Assembly (NCBI GenBank): GCA_963931925.1
Contig: OZ007576.1
Location: forward strand, 10,572,261 to 10,636,260
Origin: Onchidella celtica
Taxonomy: Eukaryota > Mollusca > Gastropoda > Systellommatophora > Onchidiidae
Reading direction: 5' to 3'
Length of the DNA: 64,000 bases
Shown here: one piece after another, positions 24,700 to 36,600 of the stretch
How positions within the stretch are numbered: the stretch's first letter is position 1
Layout: every line of letters begins with the position of its first letter
Program-made: the position numbers and the translations under genes
The notes under the pieces: model-generated
Databases searched by the model: none
Told to the model about the DNA's origin: nothing
Seen by the model: the letters and a program-made list of their open reading frames with translations, nothing else

Positions 24700-27600
24700 G
24701 TACTGTAAGCACTTGTTCTTTTTGTTGTTATTTATTTCCCCCCTTACATTCTTAACTTCCTTGTTCTCTCCACCAGACGAGTAAACCACCATGGATTCCA
24801 TAGTTTCCCAGCTGGCTGACTTCAGGATTAGACAAAAAATCCGCTTTGATGACACAGTGGACCAGCTGCACCATTTTGTTACAGTATATGTGTTAGCAGC
24901 ATTTGCTGCTTTTGTAGGCGTCAATGAGTTCACTGGAAAACAGATCGACTGCTTTTACACTAACCACTCATGGCAACACTACCAGGGTCATGCCAACACC
25001 TACTGCTGGAGTCACAAGCTATACAGATATCCCAACCCAAATAATTGGGCCCAGGTATCATGGTTGTGAGCTGCTCTACAGACTCTAGATTTAGTTGTGC
25101 TTAAACTCTTTTTTTACTAATGCTTCCATGTGGAAATGCACCTCTCAGCCTTCTCTTCTTTTTTATTAATTTTTTTTTTTTTTTTGAAATTGCTAGTGCA
25201 TTGCTGTGGAGCTGAACCGCACAAGCCAATGTGACAAACCAAACAAGAAAGAATAAAAAAGCCGACACAGTTCCACAAATGATGAAGTAGCATCTGGAAG
25301 TTTGCCTGGAATTCTTCTTTATTATTTTTTTTTTAATAAAAAAAAAAGAGAGAAAAAGAATGTATTTATTATAGACATAAATAGTATGATACAAATTGAT
25401 GTAAACGTTTGCATATTTTTTTGTAGCATTATCTTTAGTTTAAGCCAAACATTCAAGTGCTTTGCATTGAATGCTTGTTCATTTTTAATTTCTGTGAGAG
25501 ACTAAATTGAGAGACTGGGTACAGATGTACAAGAAAATGCAATTCTTGGCTGTGGAGTTACATTTCAAAGTTTTACCTTCATGTGGCAGAGAGCCAAGTA
25601 TCAGCACTATGTCATTATAATTGTAAAGGGAACTGAACAGGGGAAAATGTTGTATCTTAATACCACACCAGAAAGGCAATCATGCAGCTAGCAGGCAATG
25701 TTTACAGCACACTCACATGTGCCACAAGTTTTTCAAATTGCCATTAAGTTTGCACACTGGAAAGGCATTTGGGTATTGTGATGGCTCCCACATATGTTTG
25801 GTAGTTCAATGCAGTGCAGTGACTTTAAAAGGATGGGTTCTCGCTACTCTCAGACAGTCATTAGGACCAAATGTCTGTCATTGCTACGTTATGTAATTCA
25901 TAAAAATATTGAGGCATTTTTTTTTTTGGTGACAAACATTGAATTACTATGATTTCCTGTTCCCATGAGTTGTGAGTAAAATGTAATTCAAGTTGAGTTC
26001 TTTTTCTCCTTCCTCTCCCCACTCCTCCCCCATACACATCTGTGTATCTTTCTCTCTCCTGCCCTGTGGCTGTGATGAGCAGAGTGCATGAGTGAGCATT
26101 TCCTGTTTGGATTGCCTCCACCCACACTGCTGGAGCTTACTGCTTTCCCAGGCAACAAGCCAGAACTGTTTGTTGTTTTTCTTCTTTTCACGCTAGGTGA
26201 TTAAGATGAGCGTGAAGTGACCTCATCTTTTGCTGCTTCTGAGAGTGAAAAGCAAATATCTTATTTCTATTTATGTCTCATTTGCCTCGCAGAGGCTTGG
26301 AGAAATATCCTTGTTGATGCTTAGGCTACAGGTACATTAGTCTGGATAACTGGTTTTCCACTGAGAAGGCAATGTGCATGGCAAACAGGATGCCAAGCCG
26401 AACAGTGACCATGAGGATCAAATTATAGCAAACTCCAGTCATAATCCTTTTGTTCTGCCCAGGCTGTGTGAAATTCAGCATTCTTAGATGTTTTCTAATT
26501 TATTCTTGTATAAAAGGGGTTTTGGAGAAATGTGTCCCACCCTTGCCATTGCATCTTGAGCACAACGATCAACCTTTGTAAAATTACATTCTCAATATTG
26601 CAAAACCTCTTACATGTGGAGTGACTGTCGGCCTGGTAGAGACAAAACAGACAGTGGCCAATAGGTGATTGCTTTCTTTTTGTATTTTCAATTCTGTGGG
26701 TTGACTATATGTGAGTCATTGCATTAGTCAAGCACCACATGTGACAGGTATTCTGGGCCTGCCCTTGCTTTGGTAGATGTGCAAATCACATCAGAGAACT
26801 TCAGCAGGAAATGATCAGGGCACTGAACATCTTGCTCTCATTTCTCAGGAAACTGAATCCATGGCCCTACTTCCTCAGGTCACCTGTGCTGGAATGTATC
26901 TACTGTTCCAGCTTGGAAAATTCATAGGGGATTATTCTTGATCTTATTTCCTTCTCGCATTCCCGCTTTGTCTTACAGAAATTCTCATATTTCCTCTTTC
27001 TGTATTACGTTCAGTTGACCAAAAGGAATGTTTTCACTTGAAAAGCTTTGCCATTAGACACAGTACATTTCCTGGCCTTGAGGTCAAAGACTTGTTTTGT
27101 TGTTTTTGTTTATCTTACTACTCCTGTCTGTATTTTGCTTTTCATATTGTATTATATACTTATATGTTGTAATATATAATCTGCACATGGAGACTTATGC
27201 CAATGGTGGACAGCATAGATACACACTGGCACAGTCTGTCAGAGATTATATTTAAACATGCATGCCTGATGTTCTGTATCCTCATACACAGTGGACTCTT
27301 TTGTACAGCATCTTCCTCTATCCACAACAGGTACTTGGTGTGATTTCAAATTTTATAGGCTGGAGAGGTGCATATATCCATTTTCTGGTATCACTTTAGG
27401 CAGATGCCTGTGTTTCATTGCCAGTACTTTTGATTTTCTGGTGACAAAAGTTTTCGTTGCTTTGATGTTTTGATCCTTAGGAATATGCTGTCTATGTAAT
27501 ATCAAGGGGTGTTTGCCATATTGTTTGCAACATTTTGCCGATTTTGAGGTTTTGTCATGAAAATGGTTCTCTCACTGTTAATTTCATTATGTATAAGCAT

Positions 27601-30600
27601 CATTCCAATCGGTTGAAAACTTTTCATGATAAGTGTTTTGACATAATGTTTTATGCATTTTAGCCCTTTTGCCAACCAAACCTCAATCCTCATTTCTTCA
27701 AAAAGGTAATTATGCACATACAACAATATGGCAAATACCAACAACATTGCATGATCCTGTTTCTTTTAACAACATAAAAAACATTTCCAGTTATCATTCA
27801 TCACTTTGATGTAGTGCCTTTGCCGACTCAGAACAAATGTGAGTGTGCATGAGAAAACCAGGCTTAAGATGGCAACATGACATTTTGAATTCTGTACATA
27901 TAATAAAAGACAAGACATTTCTGATAAATTGAAGTCAGTGACTCCCCTAAAACAAGATTTTGAGAAAACGGCATGCATTTAACCCTATAAGTGGCGATAA
28001 CTAATTGACCAAGTAATATTGGAGTGATTGTTGTTAGGAGACCGTGGTCTAATTACAAAGCCGTTATGTGAGTAGTGTTCACTGTTCATCTACAGTTTAC
28101 CCGGTAACATGCCACGGTCCCCTAGAAACAGCCAAGTCGGAAATTTTTGGATCTTGTTAGGAGACCGTAGTCTAATTATAAAGCCGTTATAGAGATCATA
28201 GTGAGTAGTGTTCACTGCTCATCAACAGTTTACCCTGTAACATGCCACGGTCCCCTAAACAACAGCGAAGTTGGAAGTTTGTGTTGGCCCCATAATTTCA
28301 CTTCAAAGCCATTTTTCTCAAAATCAGCTTTGCCGACTTAAGCTGGGTTTTCTTATTCACAATCTCAAATTGTGAATTAAGTGATCATAAGCCATAACCA
28401 ACAAGGTTCTGTCTCATTTCTTTTAACCAGTGTTATATTTATTTCAGCTTGGAATGACTTGCAGCGGATTTCTGTCTGCCATTATTAGCGTGTCAATTAG
28501 AAATCAGTTTTCCAGCAGCTTGACATAGCGTTTGTCTAGAAATGAGATTGTTGATTAGCATGTTTTGTCATGTGAAAGTCAATAATCAGCATACCCAGCC
28601 TTCAATAGAATTTCATTATTGTATTTTATTCATCTGTACAAAATTTTCAACATTATTTTTTCTTTCATTTTTCCAGTTGTGCATTTTATTTTGTCTGTTG
28701 TTCTAATGATGTAAGTCATGTTTTTGACATGCAGATAATTCTATACACTATTTTTTTTTTTATTATATTATTGTTGTATGCGGTCATTTCTGCCAAACCT
28801 GTGACTTATGTTAAAAAAAAAATTTAAAAATTTTGCAGTGATATAATAATTTTATTCTACCTGATCTTGGTTTCCTGCAATTTTGTGTGTATAATATTAT
28901 TTGTTCTTTTAATGTATGTATAGCTGTTGTTAGTTACCTTTGAGCCAGACAAAAGGATCATTTTATAACATTCTAGCAGACCTAATTGCATATCCAGCCA
29001 TTGCTGTGGTAATGAAAACTGTAATTTTGCAATTGAAAAAAACTTGCGAGAGAGAACAGGAGTTAGGTCTTGACAATGTCAGGTTTCTTCTCCAGCTATC
29101 CAGCTGTTGCAAACCACTGTGTCCTTTCTAATAATCTTGTTCTCACACCAAGGAACAAGAAAAGATTTGATTCTTTTTTTTATTTTTATTTTAATCTGTT
29201 GTTCCACCTAAGCTCTAAAATATCCCAAGTTTTTGTGAGTGCATAAACCATCCGCTTGACTCCTCTTCATTTAAAACTGATTTTGATCAAATTAGCTCTG
29301 GGATCTGACATCCTTATGTACACAGACAAAGCAGCAGCAGCAGTAGATGACATACCATGGGCAAACAGTTGCTTGGCAATTACAGCAATTTACTGACTAA
29401 AATTGAGTAGTTTCCAGTATATTTTAATCAGGGCAAAACGACAGGCCACAAGTGACACAACAGACTTCATAATGAATATTGGCAGTTTACAGTGGAATAG
29501 GAAAATAACAGTGGCAAACACAACATGATTTTAATGCTACAATTTAAAGATCTAAAGAGACAAAAAGAACAGGACAAAGCTAGGCATATTGAAAGGATCG
29601 ATGCAGCTGACAGCGGGCAAGAGGAAGTTCCCAACTAACAAGAATTCAGTTCCTATAATTGGCAGGAAATAACTGTATCGGTGGAAGCTTTTAAAATGAA
29701 GACATTGAGCAAAGCACTTGTCTGTTGTTCCCCACATTGACACATTGATTTTCTGTGTATGTGTGTGTGTCTTGACACTGAGGCTGTGGCAATATGAGTT
29801 GGTCAGGATGTTCTTTTTACCAAAGATGCTAGATACAATAAGATGAGACACTCCCTTCATGCCTATGAAAAAATCATGCACACAGTTTGTGTGCTTGGGG
29901 GGAGTGGGTGGGGGGGCATGGCGCATTGCATGAAAAGAATGCTGGATATAGTGATAAATTAATAGTGGGGATTTGTTATAGTTCTTCTTGGACAAAAAAA
30001 AAAGAACAAAAATAGCCAGAGTTTTCCCACAGTGATTGAAGGTATAATTACAAAATAAGTGACTTCAGTCAAAGCCCACAGCGATAGCTGAACAGTGAAC
30101 AAAATTCAGTATTTTCCTCAAACTGGCTTTATAAACAACGGCATTGTTCATGACCTCTCCACATTGGCCACTAGTTGGTGCAAAATCTGTACACCCTACA
30201 TGCGGTAACTCTCTGTCTCATCTCATTGTACATGTATTTAGTATCTTTGTTTTTACTTAGAATCAAGTGTAGGAGTAAACAGTCTTCATAATATTATTGA
30301 CTTTATATGAATAAGATAGTGAGCATATCCAAAAGATCTGTACGTGTATTTATGACAGTGGTTATATTATGGAAAGCTGTATTTTATGAGCAGGTGGGAG
30401 ATTGTCAATGAAAAGCAGTTGAATAGGATTATCATTCATCTTGTCTTGAGCTTATGGATCCTTTTGTGGGATGATATAAAAGATAAGATGAATTGTTAGT
30501 TGTTATTTAATGATGTAACAAATGAACCAAGAATGAAGAATGAATGAATAAATTAGGTAATAAATCAGTTAATAAATAAATAAAAAGCCAGCGCCATCAA

Positions 30601-33600
30601 CAGACCGCCATGGCCACTCCCTCCTCCCCCCCCCCTTTTTCTTAGTGTGAGACAAACAGTCATGTCCCCACCCCCCACCCCACCCCCCAACAATATATAA
30701 GATAGTCTGTCTCCCTTGCCCATGGCAGGGGCGACAACAACGAAATAAACAAAGTAATAAAATATTTAAACATTTACCGCCCCTGATGTGGGGGATAAAT
30801 CCTACCAAGTTACAAGGATACCCCGCTACCCCCCCCCCCCCCCCCCCTCACCCATGATAGGAATCTCTGCCTTTTTTTTTTTTTTGGCGCCACTCAAAGG
30901 AAAGAAAGAAGAAAGAAAGCATAGAAGACACCCATAAGGGAGCCCTTTTGAGGGCTAGGAAACAATGAAGGGCCAGACAGAAGAAACAAGAAAACAACAA
31001 GAAAAGGAGGCACAAATGCCCAGTGCAGCGAACCTCCCTAAACAAAGATCTACTACACCAAGAATGAAGATTTCAATGTGTTAGATTGCTCACAAGATTA
31101 TGGAACACTTTTCTTTTCAGTTTATGAGTTGTATTATCAGTGTTCCAATGTAAGATTGTTTTAAAATGTGGGAAGAAGCATGTACATTTTCTAGTCACTA
31201 GTAAGAAACCATAGAGTGTCTGCTTCATGCGTGCATCCAAACAGAATAGCATGTGCAAATTCGTCTCCTGTATATGAGCCAGGGTCAACATTTAAGTAAC
31301 CAATGGAGTACTTTCTTGGGCCTTTTTTTTTTTTAATTTGCTTTTTCCGAGACAGTAAATCCAGTTTGCTGATGGAGAGATACATGGCATTAATTCTAGG
31401 GCATTGTGAGTTGGTGCACACGATTTAACTTACCTCTAAAACTTTTTCCTTTTTTTCAGAGCAGTAGATCCAGTTAGCTGAACTAGTGATAACTGACATT
31501 AATTCCAGTGCATTGTGATTTGGTGCATAGGATTTACTACTAAACTCTTATTTCTTGATTGCGCTGAGGAGGAGTGTCTTAATGCTGACTTAATCACGTC
31601 TTACATTTCATTCCAAATTTCGTTTTGGTCATGACACATCCTTGCAGGGCCGTATGTCGATAACATGAGGATTTCACCATATTTTTCTCACATCCAGATT
31701 TGTTTCCATTGTTTCATAACATTTGCTCAGTCATGGTTGAATCAGTGTTATTTTTCAATTGGTCCTCACTTTAAAACTGGATGTGTATTTGACTGAGACA
31801 GAGAGAGAGAAAGAAAGAAAAGTTTAATGTCTGTGCTGTGTGGGTTGCAAGGATAAACTTTTGTGATAATGTTTAATTAAGTATAAGATATGGAATAGTT
31901 AATTTGAGCTGTTATCTCTACGTCAAACAAGGTACGGGGATTTAATCACGTCTTACATTTCATTCCAAATTTCGTTTTGGTCATGACACATCCTTGCAGG
32001 GCCGTATGTCGATAACATGAGGATTTCACCATATTTTTCTCACATCCAGATTTGTTTCCATTGTTTCATAACATTTGCTCAGTCATGGTTGAATCAGTGT
32101 TATTTTTCAATTGGTCCTCACTTTAAAACTGGATGTGTATTTGACTGAGACAGAGAGAGAGAAAGAAAGAAAAGTTTAATGTCTGTGCTGTGTGGGTTGC
32201 AAGGATAAACTTTTGTGTGTGGTTTTGCCAGCACTGAGAAATAGTGCAATCATGAGGCTTCAGTAGAAACTGGGAGAAAAACGATCCAAAGCATGTTTTT
32301 TGCTTGTTTTGATTTGTTTCTGATGCATTTTGTTGGTGTGCCATTTTGCTGCTTATGTGAAACTGATGTTATTTTTTTAATGTGATGTAAATCTTTCAAT
32401 ATTTATCAAACATCCTTTAAACCCTTTAATTTTTGTAACTTTATTGACATTGTTTCAGATAAATCCTTCAGTTGCTATCCAGAAAATGTTTAATTAAGTA
32501 TAAGATATGGAATAGTTAATTTGAGCTGTTATCTCTACGTCAAACAAGGTACGGAGATTTACCTTTTGTAATTCCAGGGCTGGAATGACAAACATCAGGT
32601 GGCCAGATATATTTAATTTGATGTCATAAAGATAATGCAAAATAAATGAAAGATCTGTGAAAGCTTTCTTAGTTCAAGTAAATATTGTAGAGTCTGAATT
32701 TTGAGTGTTGATTTGGCAATAATTGATACAGAATAGGAAAGTAAATAGTAGATTCAGGGGAACAAGTTGGTGTTAGGGGAAATCTGCAAGTTTTGTTTAA
32801 CCAGCTCAAAGAATTTGGGATGCATCAAAAATTGTCACTGTGCCTTTAACAAACAACGCTAAAAAGTTTTTAAAGAAATTTTATTTGGACTTACAGTGTC
32901 TGATTGTCATATGTTTTCACTGTAGGTCCCATATGAACTGAACCCAGATCACGGAGGCCCCATGAACCTAACACAGGTAGAAAATGAAGATCTTGGAGAG
33001 ATTAACTTCTACAGGTGGATCACAGTCATCTTCTTGTGCCAGGTGAGTGGTTAGGTCAACCTGTCCAGGTGTTCACTGCACTGATTATTGGATCAGAAAT
33101 CCTTGGGGATGAATTTCAGCTGGGTAACTAGCAATGTCACAATTTTTTTGTGCACTGTAAAGGTTTTTGTAGTACAGTGCGCCCATATTGTTAAAATCAA
33201 CTTTGCAAATTGGGGGGGGGGGGGGGGGGGGGGGGGGCTAAACATCACTGTCGTTATGTGTTTGAACAGGTTTTATTCATGAAAAAGTTGCAGGTGAAAT
33301 TGGCCATGGCTTTTTGTACTTATTGGGTGGCTGTGTAATTAACTGAACATTTTAGTAAACATTATAAGCCTAACAAAAACAGGTAAAGGTAAACTCGTGT
33401 GTCTCTACTTTCCTTCTCATTTGAGTAGATTGTCAAGCACATGTACATAACTGGGGACAAGTTAATGGTCCACCCTCCCTATATGGTGCCCAAAGGGACT
33501 TGTTGGTGAAGGCAATGATTATTGCAAGTGCTATGGTTGAGTGGCATTGTGCCTGCCATCTTGTTTTGCCTAAATGAGAGTTTATAGGTATTTGTTATAA

Positions 33601-36600
33601 TTTACAAATATTTTTTTTTATTTCTAATTTCACCCAGCACAGTCTTTCATTTTGGGCGGTATAGAAAGAAGAGAAGTTTACTGTTAAGACTGCCCCTGAC
33701 TGTAAATTTGTCAACCATCAGCCAAATTTTGACAATGTGTGGATTTTGCCCACATCTGAAGAAAGCATTATGCCTGTGGATCCATGAAAGAATTATTTTC
33801 TGACATGGACTCGCAACACATCTTGCCATATCTGAAGGAAGCCAAACTCTACAAGTTGATTTGACAGATTTTTATCATATTTACACGATTCATATAGACA
33901 TACTTTACAGTACGGGCCATTTACCGTTAGATTTATAACTTCACTTTTATTTGATCTTACTTATAGGCATCTGAAGGCTAGCTCAAAGTGAGATATTTTA
34001 AAACTGTGAAAGGCGCAAAGTGACCGTTATCATGCCGACGCACTGTTAAACTCAAACTCAAACCCACTGATTAAGAGTTTACTGCCACTTTAGAGAACTT
34101 ACAAGTTGACCAATTTCTTTGTATGTTTTTTTTTTCAGGCATTCATGTTTAAAGTGCCCAACTTGGTGTGGAGTGAATGTAACGAGTACTCGGGCACACA
34201 AATTGAAAAGATGGTGACCATGATTGGTGATAGCTCCTTTGACACCACAGAGAAGAAAAACACGATCTTTGCTGGGGTGGCCGAATTCTTGGAAATTTGG
34301 CTAAAAATCAACCGCAAGCCATTCTGGTTCATGAAAAGCAGAGTAGGAAAACAAACTAAAAAGGTGGGTTTGGAAGATCTTTTCAATCTTTTCTTTTAAA
34401 GAGACAATTATTTTGGTGCAAGAGAAGTGCAGATCAGATAATATTCCTGATAAGACAAGACATTGCTTTAATGAAAATTTTACATTATATGGTCAAGTAT
34501 TTGCCATGTTGTTGTATGTGCATTTTTGCCCTTTTGAGAAAATGAGGATTGAAGTTTGGTCGGCAAAAGGGCTAAAACACATAAAATATTACGTCACAAA
34601 CACATTTGTCAAACAATTTTTAAGCGATTGGAATGTCACATATAGAATCTATATATACATAATGAAATTAGGAGTGAGAGAGCCACTTTTCATGACAGAA
34701 CTTCAAAAGCAGCAAACTGCTGCACTCAGAAATACCTCTTGACATATACATCTGAAATACATTGTTAATGTATGATGAAAGTTTTAGAATTTAATGACAA
34801 GTGATAAAACATTACATTACCTCTGTAGTTTTTTTTTTTACCTGGTCAGTTTACCAATGCAGTGTTGCTTTCCATTATAAATGTTGTCATGATACTGTTT
34901 GCCCCAGATTTTGCAACACTGCATGCTGTGTGTGGGAGCCAACACTGGCAACTACCTGTCCACTATGTACCTGGTGGTCAAAGCCTTCTTCCTCTTCAAT
35001 GTGCTGGTGCAGTTTGCCATTCTCACAGCTTTCCTGGAGTTTAATTACTGGCATTATGGTGCAAGAGCCTTGCAGGTATTTATGTGGTAGCAATTTCAGG
35101 CAATCGCCCCCTTAGGCTTCAGATTTTTCTTTCTAACCCACCACCCCTCCCCCACCCACCTCCTTCCACCCCAACCCTCAAAATCCCTACCAACAGATAC
35201 ATTTCACATAAGGTCGGACTGCACAGAAATTATGATGTTGAGTTTTTCAAACCCTTATTAATGGCTATACTATATAGGCATGTTGATTGTTCATCATAAA
35301 ACAGAAAACATTCTTTATCAAATGCAGTAAAAGAAATGGGCCATTCTGTTCATAAAACCCATCTGCATATGCTGCTGAACAAATCCAAGACTGTACCGTA
35401 TTTGCCCCCAAATCGTCCTCCACTCATGTTTTCACCCCCCTATCATTGTTTTTGCCCCCTGGTCACCCTTTTCTGCATTTTCACTCCCTGGATACCAAAA
35501 TACCACCTCTTCCCCCCCTCCTCCCCAGAATGTGATATCACCCATGCTGAGAACCACTGTTGTAGCACAACCTCTATGACTGAAGATGAATTGGTACACA
35601 TATATTTACTTTCTAATGCCGTGTAGCTTTATGTGGACAGTGTGAATTTTGGTGCTCCTTCAGGGTGTTACTGGAGATCTCAGAATTGGGATTAAGTTAG
35701 GTGTGAATATAATAGACATTGTCAGCAGGTGATTGGTGGTAACTTCTGGCAAGGTCTCCTTCTGTCCTACCATCCTGTGAAATCTCTCTGTCATCTTACG
35801 TTTTCAGCTCTCAATATGACCGTTATTGTGTCAACGTGCTTTTTCCAAACTCAAACTCAAAATCCAATAGATTTGATCTTATATATTTTATTAGTGAAAC
35901 TTTGTTGGTTAGTAATTTACACGCCAGGAGTCGGTAGAAACTTCGTACCACAAAGTCAAAAAAGTCAAAAAAAGGCAAAGAGAAAAAGTTGTATGTGGCT
36001 TTTGTACATGTAATGTTATGCCACAAGCTGTTTACAGAGTGGTGTTTTCACAATGTCCATTTTATGTGACCAACTCTCCAGATTTACTATCAGACTGATG
36101 ACAAACTGGACAATGTGCACTTCCCACGTGTGGCGCTGTGTCACTTCCAGGTGCGAGGCCAGGGCAGCTGGCTCCAGTGTCTGTTGACCATCAACATGTT
36201 ACTGGAGAAACTCTTTGTCTTGGAATGGTTCTGGCTGATGTTGCTGCTAGCTCTTACTTTATACAGTTTTATAAGTGAGTAGTAGTGACATTTTCTGCTG
36301 TTTTGTCTTCTGGAAATTAATTACCACCATTAATATCAGGTTGTTGTTTTTTTTCTTCAAATATTGTCAAATTTGCATTCATTATCTGACATTCAGCAAT
36401 TTTTGTTTGTTATTGTTGTGTTTTTTTGTTTGGTTTTTTTTTTTTTTTTTTTGTGGTTGCTTCTATTTATTTTTTTGTTCAAACAGTATTTTTCAAAATC
36501 ATGTTCAGTGTCATATTCAGAATAGAGTGAATTAGTAATAAATTATGAACGTTATAAGACCTGAGATTTGCATGTGTCCTGTTTATCTAAAGCAGAATTT

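Larger units (their letters stand above)
25055..32925 (+). other. Innexin intron after exons 1a/1b (7.9 kb)
   Basis: AT-rich intron. It holds a MITE copy (27508-27739), a tandem pair of short palindromic repeats (28034-28257), a C-rich GC island with C tracts (30620-30850), and a tandem duplication of about 350 bp (31590-32560). No additional alternative exon was recognised. Confidence 0.7.
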
